A DNA stretch of 64,000 nt, from positions 21,714,584 through 21,778,583 of the forward strand of contig NC_016134.3 in the NCBI RefSeq assembly GCF_000005505.3, given 5' to 3'. A program made the translations under genes and the position numbers. Under the pieces are notes generated by a model. It saw only the letters and a list, made by a program, of their open reading frames with translations, had not been told where the DNA came from and did not search any database. The stretch comes from Brachypodium distachyon. Lineage: Eukaryota > Streptophyta > Magnoliopsida > Poales > Poaceae. This document shows, one piece after another, positions 1-12,293 of the stretch (the first letter of the stretch is position 1; each line of letters begins with the position of its first letter).

Positions 1-381
1 TCCCCACATTTATTGCATAATCCATATGGGTATATGGCCTCACTTTTATTGGGAAGAATGCATCTTTATCTTCCTGACTAAACCGATATCTCTCGTGGCT
101 AAATAGATACCCACACTACCTAAATAACATACAATCATTATCTCTATATCTAAATGATCACAAACCATTGGCGCCCATGACAGTGGATGAGCGGACCTGA
201 CTGTGGCGCCCAGGTGGGCAAGAGAACCTAACGTACTTCACTTTCTGTACTTAAACACCTATGCCTGAAATACTTGTGTCTTTAGTTGTCCTTATTTTCT
301 CATCTCAGTGCTGTACTCAATTAAGCTTTATTTGGTATCTGTTTCTGTATTTTTTTTAAGTTTGTAATTTTTCTTTTGCAG
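1..381 (+). other. Intron upstream of the first visible SEC24 exon
   Basis: This non-coding stretch ends in a pyrimidine-rich tract and a TTGCAG acceptor at 380-381, directly before the first recognisable SEC24 exon. It holds no reading frame I can link to the gene, so I read it as the 3' part of an intron whose donor lies outside the window. Confidence 0.6.
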
Positions 382-2930
382 GTTTACTACTACTATCCGT
401 TTTCTGCTCTTTCAGATCCCGCCAAGCTCTTCAATGATCTCAGATGGAATATCAGTAGACCTCAGGGTTTTGAGGCTGTCATGCGTGTCCGCTGCAGTCA
501 GGTGGGCTTTAATGTCCGATAATTGTTCTACAGTGCTTCAATGTTATATAATTTGATGATGACTAATGTCCTTCTCTACTTGCCATCAGGGCCTCCAAGT
601 TCAAGACTATTTTGGCAATTTCTGCAAGCGTGTTCCTACTGACATCGATCTTCCGTCGGTCAGTAACCTATATTAGTTTAAAATTGTGTGTAAATATTTC
701 TGCAATATTTGGGACAAAGCTTTTCCTAAAGTTGTTATTTTCCTCATATTTGATTCGATAACATAAGTTGGTACAGTCACCGAATATACAAATATCAGTT
801 ATTCTAGATTTATATGCTTGCCATACGGTTGCAAATTGCAAATTTACTGGTTTGCAGATCAGACTAAATCCTACTGATACACAATCTCAGTCATCATGGT
901 TTCATTCATGTTTATAAACACACATCAGCTGTTTATCACCTTATTCATTCATATGAAATTTTGTGGAATACATGATCTATTTTACATTTATCTCCTTCGT
1001 CACTTCTGAAAAGGAATTTGTGCAATGCAGATTGACTCTGAAAAAACTGTAATGGTCACCTTTAAGCATGATGACAAGTTACAGGAAAATTCAGAATGTG
1101 GTTTCCAGGTATGATGAAGTAAACTGGATGTTCCTTTTATTTTCCTTGCTTGACCGTCGTTATGCTCCTTGTATTTGGAAATTTTGATTTGAATCTTAAT
1201 CTATGCCGATTGCTTGATGAGTCATTGAGCCCGTTCAGTGTCTCATGCCTACCATCATATTAGTGGTTGTTAATGATATGAATAATGTCATCAAGGTGTC
1301 GTTTTTTTTGCTGGATTACTTGCTCCAATCATCACCCTTTCCACTAGAAAACAATGGTCACATGCTATTACTGGCATCTTTCAGTGTGCACTTCTCTACA
1401 CTACTGTATTTGGGCAAAGAAGGATACGGGTCATGAACCTCTCACTTCAGTGCACAAGTATGCTCAGTAATCTTTTCCGATATGCTGACTCGGAAACTCA
1501 GTTTGCATGCTTCTTGAAGCAAGGTAAACATGGTGATCATTTTCATATGCATCTATATCTATGTTGACTTAAATTCTCTCTATTATTGTTCTGCTTAATG
1601 GAAAATTTATTTGTGCAAGATCAACCTTAAATGGAACAATAATGCTAAATATTCTTGTATGAAATGTCTGCTAGAGATTGACCTTGGTTGTATTGTGCAG
1701 CTGCCAACAGCATTCCAACAGTTCCACTACCCCATCTTCGGGAGGAAGTAACAAATACATGCATAAATATTCTCCAGTCCTACCGTAAAAACTGTGCATC
1801 TGTAAGCTCATCCGGGCAGTTGATTCTCCCAGAGGCTCTCAAACTCCTACCGTTGTATACTTTAGGTTTGACAACTTCCACTAAGAGTTTATTCCTTTGT
1901 TTCATCCATGTGGATTGACTCCACTAATCATCTATCTACCTTGTTTTTCAGCACTGATCAAAAGCATAGGCTTGCGAAATGAGGGACGAGTGGATGAGCG
2001 CTCCTATTGGATATCTGTCATCTCCTCGATTTCTGTTCTGTTGGCGGTTCCATTTGTGTTTCCGAGATTGATTTCACTCCATAATCTCACATCAAGGGTA
2101 CAAGCTCTCGGTCTAAAGATTGCTACAAGATTAAACTTGAACCTTTTGAATTCTTGCAAGGGCTGATGTATTAATTTATTACGCCCTTTTTCCAGGGAGA
2201 CGATGAATCCCTTATACCTAGTCCCCTTATGCTCAATAGTGACAATGTGCATGAGGATGGAGTTTATTTGTTGGAAAACGGAGAGGATGGTTTAATTTAT
2301 GTAGGTGATGCGCTAGACCCTGCTATGCTCGAACAAATATTTGGTGTGACTTCTTTGACTGCATTGCCAAGCCAGGTTAGTCTTTTTAACTGTATCTCTG
2401 CTTTTCGTTGAAGCGGTTGCATATCTCACTGCACTGGCCGTTGAGAACATAACCAACACGGTTATGTTCAGCTCTTATGCGAATTCAATGCATACCCTTC
2501 ATATTAAATTATTTATCACAATAGAGTTGACACATAAATTGACTTGCAGTTGGTGTTCGAGCAATTTGACAATGAACCCTCGAGGAAGGTAAATGAAGTT
2601 TTAAATGAAATAAGACGCCAGAGATGTTCTTACTTGAGGTAAGTTCAGTGCTTTCTGGTTTCTTATGCAGTTCCAGCATCAGCCTCTTATCCCTTGGGAT
2701 TGCTTTGCAGGTTGAGACTATGTAGGGGGGGTGAACCATCTGGTTAGTCCTCTGAGGAAGTTGTGAAGTTTTCACTATTTTTGTCATGCAGCTTTACTAA
2801 ATAAACATTTCATACACCTGCAGGTAATTTCTTCCGCTCATTTTTGGTAGAGGACAAGGCGCCTGGAGGCCTTTCCTATGTCGAGTTCCTTGTGCACGTG
2901 CACAGGCAAATCCAAAGCAAGATGACATGA
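382..2930 (+). CDS. SEC24: SEC24-like COPII coat protein, C-terminal part (5' partial)
   Basis: Cargo-binding subunit of the COPII coat, which buds vesicles from the endoplasmic reticulum. Ten exons read continuously: 382-501, 590-658, 1031-1108, 1385-1523, 1701-1865, 1952-2097, 2196-2375, 2550-2638, 2711-2742 and 2824-2930. All have GT-AG borders and matching phases, giving 374 residues and a TGA stop. The order matches the SEC24 family: end of the trunk (VYYYYPFS), beta-sandwich (FEAVMRVRCSQGL), helical region (MLSNLFRYADSETQFACFLKQ), then a gelsolin-like domain (ENGEDGLIYVGDALDP) and the usual tail ending SYVEFLVHVHRQI. The wording is closest to the plant SEC24C-like group (Arabidopsis At4g32640 type), judged from memory. 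No frameshift or stop is seen, so the gene is probably functional. The N-terminal half lies left of the window. Confidence 0.92.
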
Positions 2931-4494
2931 CAAGCAAACCCTATACATCATTGTACTATTTTCGTTAGCTGCTGGTTCGTAGCCTGTAGGCACCAGGAAG
3001 ACATCAATTTGTGCCATACCAACCCAGGATGCTGCAAAGAAACAAGCTGAGGCAGCTCCTATTTACTGGTTGGTTACAGTTAGATATGCCGTTTTGCTCG
3101 AAAGATTAGAGATTGTAGGAATTGGGGCCTACAAAATGTGTTTACAGGATTGTCTTGTCTCGAGTGGTTCGTACATGTTGTATACAGAGATGAGGTGTGG
3201 AGTGTTGAGTGGCTCATTTCTTTTGTGTTAGCATTGTGCATCCTTATCTATCATTCCTGCGAACAGAGGATGCATTGTGTTGAAAGAGCAAATATTGTAG
3301 AGGTTCAGCAATAAACTATACATAGCAAATAGAGTGAATCAGATATATAATCTAAAGTTTATGTTGGTAAGTTGGATATGGTTTGATGATTGTCTGCCAT
3401 GCGATGACTTTGTTCTTATTTCTTTGCTAAAATTGATTGACAGACTTATGATATCACCCAGACCACGTTTAATTAGTGTTAACGGTGATATATGATGTTC
3501 ACTTATTAGACTCTTGACGAGCTTTATTTTTGTAGGTCAACCTTTACAGCGTACTCTAGACTGATTAAGCTATTTGTTTGTCCAGTTGTAAGTCTATTGT
3601 ATTGTCGCATTTGCCAACTGTATGATTGTTGTTGCGTAATAATGATGTAACGCAAAAAGGATCCACGCTAATCGTAAAATTGAATATTTACGTGAGGACC
3701 AAATAGTGTTGTGCGTTTGGTTTCATATAAGAATTCATAATTTTCAAAGAATGCTAATCGATTATTTTTTTGTAATAAAGGAACCCTAAAGCCAGAAACT
3801 CTTTAAACCATAATCGGGTTTCGGTTTAACTGAAATTTAGATAAGCTATACAGAGAGGACTAGAATAGCAGCAATCTATACATCATGTGGGCAAAGATGA
3901 AGCTACACGACGAGTCCTATACGAGTCATCTCTGTTGCAATTGGTTCATCTTCAACAAATGAATAATGGTTGGAAAACGATCTCGTTAGACCGATCGATC
4001 TGGAGCAAAACATCGGCCGTCTCATTCGTCCGCCACGTGTCCCCATGAATCGATCCGCCAGGCTCCGCTGGTTCTTTTGCAGAATGCGCGGCTGTGGCTC
4101 GCTCGCTCGGACGAGAATCGATCAGGCGCCCAGCTGGCTCGGTCACACCCTTTCCAAGCACGCGCGCAGCTGGCTCGGTCGCAGCACGTGTGCATCGCGG
4201 GGCTCGCAGCAGCAGGCCGGCACGGCGGCGCGCATCGCATGTTGTACCCTCTCGCGGAACGCTCGCAGCAGCACGCGCACGTATGCACGCAAAGCAGCAG
4301 CACGTTGGCAGAGCCGCCGCCCGTCTTCCACATCGCGTCGCCCAAGCTGTCCGAATGATCGCAAAGGAGATTAGTATATTCTGATTGCCACAAACGTTAG
4401 CACGGATTTGGACTAGCTCTCCATGCCAATTTTTATGAAACAGAAGGAGTACATTGCAAATGTTGTTTCACCCGGTCGCAGAACCGATAGCCTC
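2931..4494. other. SEC24 3' UTR followed by intergenic DNA
   Basis: About 400 bases after the stop look like the SEC24 3' UTR, with an AATAAA signal near 3310. From about 3350 the DNA is AT-rich and without a supported gene. From 3960 to 4380 it becomes strongly GC-rich with repeated CAGCTGGCTCGGTC and GCAGCAGCACG words. These resemble the GC-rich repeat on the other side of the solo LTR, so the two were probably one block before that insertion. Overlapping open frames here are composition artefacts. Confidence 0.5.
3310..3315 (+). terminator. Polyadenylation signal of the SEC24 gene
   Basis: AATAAA about 380 bases after the SEC24 stop codon, in AT-rich sequence with TTGTGT-type words upstream. 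The position suits a plant 3' UTR; the actual cleavage site cannot be seen. Confidence 0.45.
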
Positions 4495-5453
4495 CGTTAA
4501 AATTTGGTGTTGCGGGATTGATCAGTTCGAGCCCAATTTTAATAAATTCTGAAAATCTCAAAGCCCCATTCATGAAGTGAGATGAGGAAAGTGGGAATGA
4601 GAATAGTTTCACCTTGTTTGATTAGAGTGAGTGAGACCAACATATAATGTATGTTGCTTCACACCTATTGAGTAAGTGCTCAAGGGAAATCCCCACGCGT
4701 CCTCATCCTCCGCTCGCCTCACCTCGTCACGACACGCGCGCGCGCCGCGTTTCGTGGATCGAGTTCGAGTTCGAGCCATGTCGGGTCGGGTCGGGTCAGG
4801 TCGGGGCCGGGCTTCTTATCTTTTTATCACGCACGCGAGATATTTTTGGAATCTGTTACGGGCGCGTGCAGATTTTGTGGAGTCAGTTCAGATTTCCTAA
4901 ACCGAACCAACCTATACCTGCGTGACTATATATACAGCCGCCCCGTCCCTCCGATCCGTACGCAACACAACCGAGTTAGGGTTTCGCTTGTCTCTCGTTT
5001 TTGCGCCGTCGTCGTAGTCTACTTTATCCCGAGCGGCGGCGTGCACCAGCGATCGAGAGAGCAGGTCTCCGGAACCTTTCGCCTTTGCGATCCTGTACGG
5101 GAGAGGGCGAATAAGGTTTTTGGGAAGCGCTCCGCGCGACTGCTCGCTTCCCTGCAACCACGGGTCGTCTGCCTCCTCGAACCGGCGGGTGCATGACACG
5201 CCGCCGTCTTGTTCATCAACAACTTCGTCAAGCGAACGCAACTGCAACGGCTTCCTCTACACCGCAATAGTACATACACCGTAATTCGATCTACTGTTTA
5301 GTTATGATCTGCGAGATTATACTATTGTTGATTATGCTGTTGAATACCTCTAGTATATTCGAGATGCATATGCTAATTGCTACTGTTGTCGTGATCTATA
5401 TTATGAAATTAATCATTAATTTGTTATTCTCGAAATTGCTTAATTTTCCAACA
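4495..5453 (+). mobile_element. Copia-type solo LTR with perfect 5-bp target duplication
   Basis: A 959-bp segment is flanked by GCCTC on both sides (4490-4494 and 5454-5458), the 5-bp duplication expected of an LTR insertion. It ends in CCAACA. It begins CGTTAAAA, so the expected TG has probably decayed to CG. The last 200 bases (from TTCGATCTACTGTTTAG to TTTTCCAACA) are a sequence I recognise as common at the 3' end of grass Copia LTRs, where it normally precedes the initiator-Met-tRNA primer site. No primer site or internal region follows, so this is a solo LTR left by recombination. A TATA box and leader lie inside it. Confidence 0.85.
4927..4934 (+). promoter_or_regulatory. TATA box inside the solo LTR
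   Basis: TATATATA followed 25-50 bases later by a GC-rich start region and a GTTAGGGTTTCGC leader, the usual U3/R layout of an LTR. It could still drive transcription into the downstream repeat; there is no evidence that it does. Confidence 0.5.
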
Positions 5454-7090
5454 GCCTCCTCTCACAGCACCGCTGCCACTTGCTCGCACCCCCGCTAGCC
5501 TTCCCTCGCAGCATCGCCTGCTCCGGCTCGCTGGCCACCCGCTTGCAGAACCGGTGGTCTTTTCTTGCCGCACCGCCGCCGCCCGCTCGCAGCACCCGCG
5601 GCCTTCTCGCGCAGCACCACCGCCTTCCCCTTGAGGCCTTGAAGCACCATCGGCTGCAACTTGCAGCAACGCCTCCACCTGCTCAAAGCACTGGTGGCCT
5701 TCCCGCACAGCACCGCCGCCTTCCCCTTAAGGCCTTGAAGCGCCATCGGCTCCAGCTTGCAGCAACGCCTGCACCCGCTCACAGGACCTGTGGCCTTCCC
5801 ATGCAGCACCACCACTTTCTTCTTGAAGCACCACCGGCCCCGCACGCAGCACCTGTGGCCTTCCCTCGCAGCACCACCGCTTTCCACTTGAATCACCATC
5901 GGGCCCTCCTCGCAGCACCACCTGCTCCCGCTCGCAGCATTGGTCGACCGTAGCAACATAAAAGTCTAATATGCAGCATTTTGTCACAATATCAAAATCT
6001 AATATGCAGCATCCAAAACTCATCGCAACATCGGTCTCTCGTAACATAAAAATCTCATACGCAACATTGTGTCATAAAATCAAAATTCTCGTAGGTAGGA
6101 TTTGTTTCGATGTTGCAAATGTTGCATGCTAGATTTTGATGTTGTGATGAGTTTTGAGACCAATGTTGCAACGAGGTTTTGATGTTCTATAAGGGATTTT
6201 TGATGTTTTATGGAGGACACTTTTTGTAGGTGTTTTTGCTGTTAAGCTAGGTGAATTTTTTTGGTGTGTTGTGAGTGATTGTTTTGATAGTGCAAATGTA
6301 TCTTTTTGTTGCTACATAAACTACATCTAAATGTTTCAAACTTTGATTTTTATGCTACATATATATGTTGCGACCATTTTTTGTAGGTGTCTTGTAAGAT
6401 GACTCTGGATTTATTGCATACATTTTCTTTTGTTACATGGACTTAGCAAAAATGTTGCAAGGTTGTGGTGTCGCCATTCCCATCCGATCACCCATGTGAA
6501 TCCTTTCCCGCAACTTGGTTGGCCTTGCAACACAGCCTCCTCCTCCTCCTCCTCCTCGTAGCATCGACGCATCCCCTCGCAGCACCGACAGACTGTCCTA
6601 CAGCACCACCGCCGGCGCACCTTCAACATGGAGTCGCAACACCGCTGCCTCCCCCTTGCAGCATCGACAGCCTGGCCTCGCAACACCGCGGCCTCCCTCT
6701 TGTAGCACCAATGACTCCTTGCAGCGCCGCCGTCGTGGCCTCGCAACACCGCCGCCTCCTGCTTGCAGCAGCATCGGCCCTCGCTCGCAGCATCGCCGGC
6801 ATAGGCGGAGCTACCGCCTGGTCACCCCGGGCAACTGCCCGGACTCCTGGGTTGATCTCCCTTTAGCTTAAAGTAAATATGATGATTAAATTGGCAAATT
6901 TTGCGGGCAAACTCTAGTTTAGAACACAAGTCCTACAATTTGCCCGGGCTCTTCTAACCGGCTGGCTCAACACCCACTGCCACCGCACGCAGCATCGCCG
7001 TCGTGCGCCCTTCCTCACCGCATTGTCGACGCCCACCCGTGTCGCAGGACCACCGCCTCCGCTCGCATCATCACTGGATCCGTCAGGGGA
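5454..7090. repeat. GCAGCA/GCAACA-rich degenerate repeat block
   Basis: The block alternates GC-rich DNA (5454-5950, 6470-6830) made of GCAGCACC, CTTGCAGC and GGCCTTCCC words with AT-rich DNA built on GCAACAT and ATGTTGCA. At 5633 and 5729 a unit containing GGCCTTGAAGC-CCATCGGCT recurs with a 96-bp period. Both strands stay open in several frames because of the word composition; the proline/histidine/alanine-rich translations look like no known protein. A CCGGGCAACTGCCCGG palindrome lies near 6830. The family is not identified; it may be internal sequence of a DNA transposon. Confidence 0.55.
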
Positions 7091-7599
7091 TAACCATCAT
7101 TTACCTAATCAATATATGAATTTGATGCAACAATAACCATGGCTGCTTTTGAGCACGTGAAGTGCGGAGGGAAGAATATTTCTGCTGGTAGATACGAGTC
7201 ATACGACATCGGTTTGTATTTGTATTTTCTTTTCTAAATAGCTAGAGCTGGCGCTCCTATAGCATTTTCCAATGCAAAATAAAAATAAAAATCCAATGCA
7301 AAGCAAAGCCATGCACTTACCGAGGACAACACGATTACGTGGGGGAGGAATTGTTAGGACGCAACATCGAAACATGCTGCGACACCACATAAAGCAGCAC
7401 GACAACCGAAGGGGGCCCAAAGGAGCGCGGGATGATCGAGCGGCAGAGCGTGGTCTGATCGGACGCCTAGCACAGCTCATAATGGTTGCACTGATTGAAG
7501 AAAGATTTTGCTATATATGATGATTTAGAAAGTGAAAAAATGGTACTAGCTCCGTTTCTAAATATAGACGTTCTAATTTTGTCGTAAGCCACATTTATT

Positions 7600-8070
7600 A
7601 AAAAAACTGCTGCGATGAGTTTTGAGACCATTGTATCAACGATGAGTAATGAGCACTGCCTCAGCGACGCAGCCTGCACAGACACGCTCGCTGCACTGCC
7701 AGTAGAGCCGCGCCGTGCAGTGGCCTATGCCTCCCTGCCCTGATATGGTTGCAGCGCTACCCTCCTCGCGGCAATGTCGCATGCCTTTCTTCGATGCTGC
7801 TGCCCTGCCCTAACCACTCACCCTTTTTTCGTTATGTTGTGCCGTGCTTGCTATCACTTCCTCTGGAGCCACCGAGGATGGAGAAGAAATGGTTGGTCGG
7901 ATTTTCCGATATTGCGCATGATGTTTCTAATTGCTACAAGCGTATTGTTTTTTGCAAGGACATTATGTTGCAACGATTTTGGATGCGCGGCGACTGAATT
8001 TGTTTTGATGCCGCAAATGCTGCATACAGGATTTTAATGCTGCAATGAGCTTTAGGACCAGTGACATTTT
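7600..8070. repeat. Dispersed relative of the GCAACA-type repeat
   Basis: ATGAGTTTTGAGACCA near 7615 and the stretch from about 7960 (TTGCAACGATTTTGG) to 8065 (GCAATGAGCTTTAGGACCA) match, imperfectly, the AT-rich part of the preceding block at 6100-6180. Between 7091 and 7600 I see only a fragment of a Stowaway-like MITE near 7545 (CTCCGTTTCTAAATATA) and no gene. Confidence 0.4.
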
Positions 8071-8272
8071 TTTTCAAATAAAAAGGGATACATCAGTCCT
8101 GACGAACGCCTAGCGTTCGAAAAAAAAGTCAACGAGACAGTGGTCCACCGTGAGCTGCGCGAAATTAATCACTGAAATTAAGCTATTGGGAGATAGAAAC
8201 AGATCCCTGAAAAAGTAAATAAGGGAAGTTTAACGAGGTGTTTTAAATCAGGGCGTTACCTGCCCTTATTAG

Positions 8273-8541
8273 ATGGCGACAAGCCACAAGGCGACGTGCT
8301 CTTCCCCCGAACGGCGCCACCCCACCCAGCCAGCTACACGACGCCCGGGGCTGCCGCTGCCGCAGTGCCGCCGCCTGCGTGCGTCAGTCGCCCCGCTCCG
8401 TCACCACCACGGACCCCCTCTCCCAACTTTCTCCACAATCCACCAGCCCCCTTCCGTCCCCAGCGCTAGGTAGCCACCGCCGCCGCCGCCGCAAGAAAGA
8501 GCCTGCAGCGACTAGCCGGCGACGCGTTCTTCCAATCAAGC
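8273..8541 (+). other. GC-rich leader upstream of the ELMO gene
   Basis: A short CpG-rich stretch with a run of CCG triplets just before the ELMO coding start. An open frame beginning at 8273 does not continue into the gene. I read it as 5' UTR or proximal promoter; no clear TATA box is seen. Confidence 0.35.
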
Positions 8542-11500
8542 GTGCCTAGCGAGATCAAGGAGCCGCTTGTTTGGGGCAGGAGAATGGAGGCGGCCCGCCC
8601 GGCGGAGACGACGACGCAGCACCACGGCGGGGGGTGCTTGGCCGCCGCCAGAACGTTCATGCCGCCCGCCGGGCCAGTGGCGCGGTGCTCCGGTGGCTCC
8701 TCTCTGGCTGGATCCTCTGGTCAGATTCATATCCTCCCTTTGTCTCCTCGCCTATTTCTTTTTCCAATGTGATTTCTCTTGGCTATTTCCTGCATTTTAA
8801 AATTCCTCTGCAATGTGTTCCCGAGTATTGAGATGTTTCGATTCACGCTATTTTCTTTCCATTCACTTCACTGCCTCTCTGTTCTTTTGCCATCCATCAT
8901 GCTTACCTTCCAACGCCTTTGCTATGTATTCTTGTTTTCGTGAATTGTGATGCCACGGTGCAGCACCCAACCGATGTTCATGCTCACAACGAAAGTCAGG
9001 ATGGCAGTTCCTAAAGAAATCATATTAAAAGCTCGATTTTGTAGTACGAATTGCTTGAGTCTTTTGCTACTATAAAATTTTGTTTCTCAGAGATGTAGGA
9101 TAATCTCCAGGGATTAATCATGGTTCTTGTCCTCTTCCTTTCTCGGTGGACTGAGCTACCAATGTTATGTTTTTGACACCACATTGTTGACTCGTGTGAG
9201 GAAATCGTTGCATAATTTTTTAGGCTTGCCTTGTTCTCGTGATTTCCGTCTTAGAGTTAACAGTTTGCTGATTAATATACTGCTAGTACTTTGTGTTACT
9301 TACTACTCAAACTATTCTTCTATTTTCAGTTTAATTTTGATTTCTTCCGTCAAATCTTTGAATGGTCTGTTAATTAATTAATTACCTATATCCATAACAT
9401 TGTACTTAGTATAGTCCCGTACTAATGCCTATCGACATCTTCGGTTGTGCTTCGGGAACTTTAAAGTTGCCATATTCACCTGTTGTCCTCCTCCACACGC
9501 TTTTTCGTGCTAAAGTCAGTACAAAATTTTGGTGCCTTTTTTCGGCTCTTTTGGCTCTTAAGATTCATAAAAGACCAGACCACATCAACCAAGTGTGATT
9601 GTACATCCACAACAGATGCTGGACCATTTAGCTCAACAGCAAGGCATGCCAGAAGTTGCTTGTGCTTTGGGACATTGATTTGGTAGGAAATCTGAACCTT
9701 GATAGCACCCTTTGACAGTTAGTCAATTAAGATAGTGTTTGGTGAGAAACTATGGAGGCTGGGGCGCTGGGCGAACCTCAGATTAATAGCATTGTCAGGC
9801 AGCATCATGTGAGGGGTGGTGTCAGATTGTTAGGCTACAAAAATACTTTTCCCTTGTGTTATCCTATCTTTATTGGTCCATTTGCTTATGAGTATTTAGT
9901 CCTCCTTACTCAGCGTGCACTGCTTTCTAACTTCTAAATCACAAGTTCAGTCATCCTCGATTTTTTTTTAGTTTGCCCTTTGTTTTTTATATGCTCCAGC
10001 ACACATGGTGTCGGTAGATAGTCATATCACCATATGAATATACTGTACATGCCAGATAAATATGCCGCATAGGCCTAGGAGTATACATACCCTCGGTAGG
10101 GCCCACATGAGATTCTACAGGGAAACTACATGAGCAATCGTGGCTAGAAAGTAGAAGCCCTAACATATCAGAGTTCCCCTAACTCATCAGGTAGCCCCTC
10201 TTGGTAAACACAATTGTATTATGTGAACCGAGATAATAAAAGCAGGACAGGAGTAGGGCTATTACCCAATCCTCAAGGGGCCGATCCTGGATAAATTGGT
10301 GTGTTGAACCCTGTGGTACCCTTGCTGTTGCGAGAAACATTTTATCCGTCGACACATGGCAATACCAGACATGCAATGCATATATCGGTGATTTTGCATC
10401 AAAGGGTTACAAAAATTCTTTCTTTTGGTTCGTCTGATGTTCTTTGTTTATTGATGGCATGTGTCTCTCATTATGAAGATGAGGCGTCATGTGGCTCACC
10501 TAAATGGATAGAGAAAGGCCTCTCTTGTGTATGCATCAAAAGAAGAGGGGCATACGAGCGAATATGCATGAACCTTACACCACTGCAGGTTGGAGCAGAA
10601 CTTTGCAAAGTATTGTCAGACGATGAGGTAGTATTTAGCTGAATAAGATCTAAATCAGTTAACTATTTTCATTGGCGGGTCATTTACAGGAACAGAGGCT
10701 TCAGAGGTTGAGGCACCGCATGAAGGTCTATTTTGATCCATCTAGGCGAAATCATCAGGTAACAATACCTGTTAATAGTGTTCTGAAATACGTGCCTATG
10801 GAAGACTGAATTTCGTAAAATAATTGCTCCATAAAGATGTACTCCCTCCGATCCATAATACTAAATCAGCGTCACTTATTATGGATCGGAGGGAGTATTG
10901 ACTATTTTTCTTCACTCTTCTGATCTTGTAGAGCATCTTATAAGCCATCCGATAAATATCAAACAGAATGACTGAATGACCTTTTTTATCCAGTAAACTA
11001 TGTAGTTAAGAAAAATAGATATCTCGACATATTTTTGGATAGTCGCTCGCTAATAATTTTCAATTGCATTCCTAAGTATTTAATGTAGGGTTGAACGGAA
11101 TGTTACTACTGACTTCATTAATCTGAAATGCACTTAAAGCGCATTTTATCATATTTGTGCGTATCATCTTAACAATTTCTCAGTTATTTGAGTTCATGAC
11201 ACAATACAATTTTTTCAATGGGAGAAATTGGCTGCAACGATCTCTAAATTTGTGGCTTTCAGCACAAGATACAGAAAATTTGAGAACTGGATAGTTATAT
11301 TATCTCCTGAATTCTAACAAGTATCTACTTGTGACAATAGGAAGCCTTGAGAGCTCTTTGGTACGCAACATATCCTGATCAAGAATTGCAAGGTTTGATT
11401 TCTGAACAGTGGAAAGATATGGGCTGGCAAGGAAGAGACCCGTCAACTGACTTCAGGTACGCATCACTACTCTAAACTTAAAGATTGCCTGAGTTACTTG

Positions 11501-12293
11501 AAAATTATTGAGCTGTGCTATGAAATTAAGCAGCATTGTTACAGAGGTGCAGGATTCATATCTCTAGAGAATCTTCTATTCTTTGCAAAGACATTCTCTG
11601 TAAGCAATATATCCCCATTGCTCTTTTCATTATGTAAAAATAATCCAATGACAAACAGTGACCATCTTGCATTATCTCTGAAGGCTTCATTTCAGAGGCT
11701 ACTAAAGAAACAATCTGGCAATCGGGCCACTTGGGAGTACCCTTTTGCTGTTGCTGGTGTAAATATCACATTCATGATCATGCAGATGCTGGATCTCCAG
11801 TCCAGTAAGCAGCCACCTGAACTTGCCAACCTGTTGAATTTGTAATCTGCAATTTTACTAACTAGACAGTAAAAAATTGGTTGCAGCTAAGCCAAGAACG
11901 TTTGTCCGAGCTGTTTTTATCCAAATGCTCTCAGGTAGGACCTGTGCGGTAAATATAATAGTTCCCATTCATTGAAATGAATCATCAGTTTCCAACAGAT
12001 TCTCCATGCTTCCTTTTTGTCCCAGAGGATGAATGGGCATTTGATCTGCTGTACTGTGTTGCATTCCTTGTGATGGACAAGCAGTGGCTAGAGAAGAACG
12101 CCTCCTACATGGACTTCAATGTACATCTCATCATTTTATCCATAAATGGTCAGTCACATGTTTCAATCGCTCATATGACTACTGCCATTCTCAGGAGATA
12201 CTAAAGTCGACACGAACACAGCTGGAGAGGGAGCTTCTGCTGGAAGATGTGATGCGTATTGAAGATATGCCATCATACGGACTGCTTTGTTAG
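8542..12293 (+). CDS. ELMO/CED-12 domain-containing protein
   Basis: Plant ELMO-domain proteins are related to animal ELMO/CED-12 small-GTPase regulators; their plant role is poorly known. Nine exons fit with GT-AG borders and continuous phase: 8542-8719, 10479-10588, 10690-10758, 11341-11456, 11545-11599, 11684-11804, 11887-11934, 12026-12120 and 12195-12293, giving about 296 residues. Exons 2-9 contain strong family landmarks: LSCVCIKRRGAYERICMNL, LRALWYATYPDQEL, DMGWQGRDPSTDFRGAGFIS, NLLFFAKTF, WEYPFAVAGVNITFMIMQML, EDEWAFDLLYCVAF and the closing MRIEDMPSYGLLC. Exon 1 is less certain: it has a weak donor (GTCAGA), is joined on phase and composition only, and ATG 8584 is an equally good start. 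If exon 1 is wrong, the start could be ATG 10454, which reads in frame into exon 2. The 1.76-kb first intron holds an LTR remnant. The core looks intact. Confidence 0.88.
10070..10385 (+). repeat. LTR-type remnant in ELMO intron 1
   Basis: The run with CATACCCTCGGTAGGGCCC, GGAGTAGGGCTATTACCC and CTGGATAAATTGGTGTGTTG resembles the 3' part of grass gypsy LTRs. The stretch at 15.9-16.1 kb has similar wording (GAGTAGGGGTATTAC). No LTR borders or target duplication are visible, so it is an old fragment. Confidence 0.4.
10841..10896. mobile_element. Minimal Stowaway-like foldback MITE
   Basis: ACTCCCTCCGATCCATAAT pairs with its reverse complement ATTATGGATCGGAGGGAGT, leaving only a short loop, with TA at the borders. 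Stowaway-type MITEs use TA targets and often begin CTCCCTCCG. At 56 bases this is close to the terminal repeats alone, so it is probably an internally deleted copy. It lies in the ELMO intron between 10758 and 11341. Confidence 0.7.

Noticed and set aside
5480..5959. Long overlapping open frames on both strands
   Set aside because: They follow from repeated GCAGCACC-type words; the translations are low-complexity and have no gene signals.
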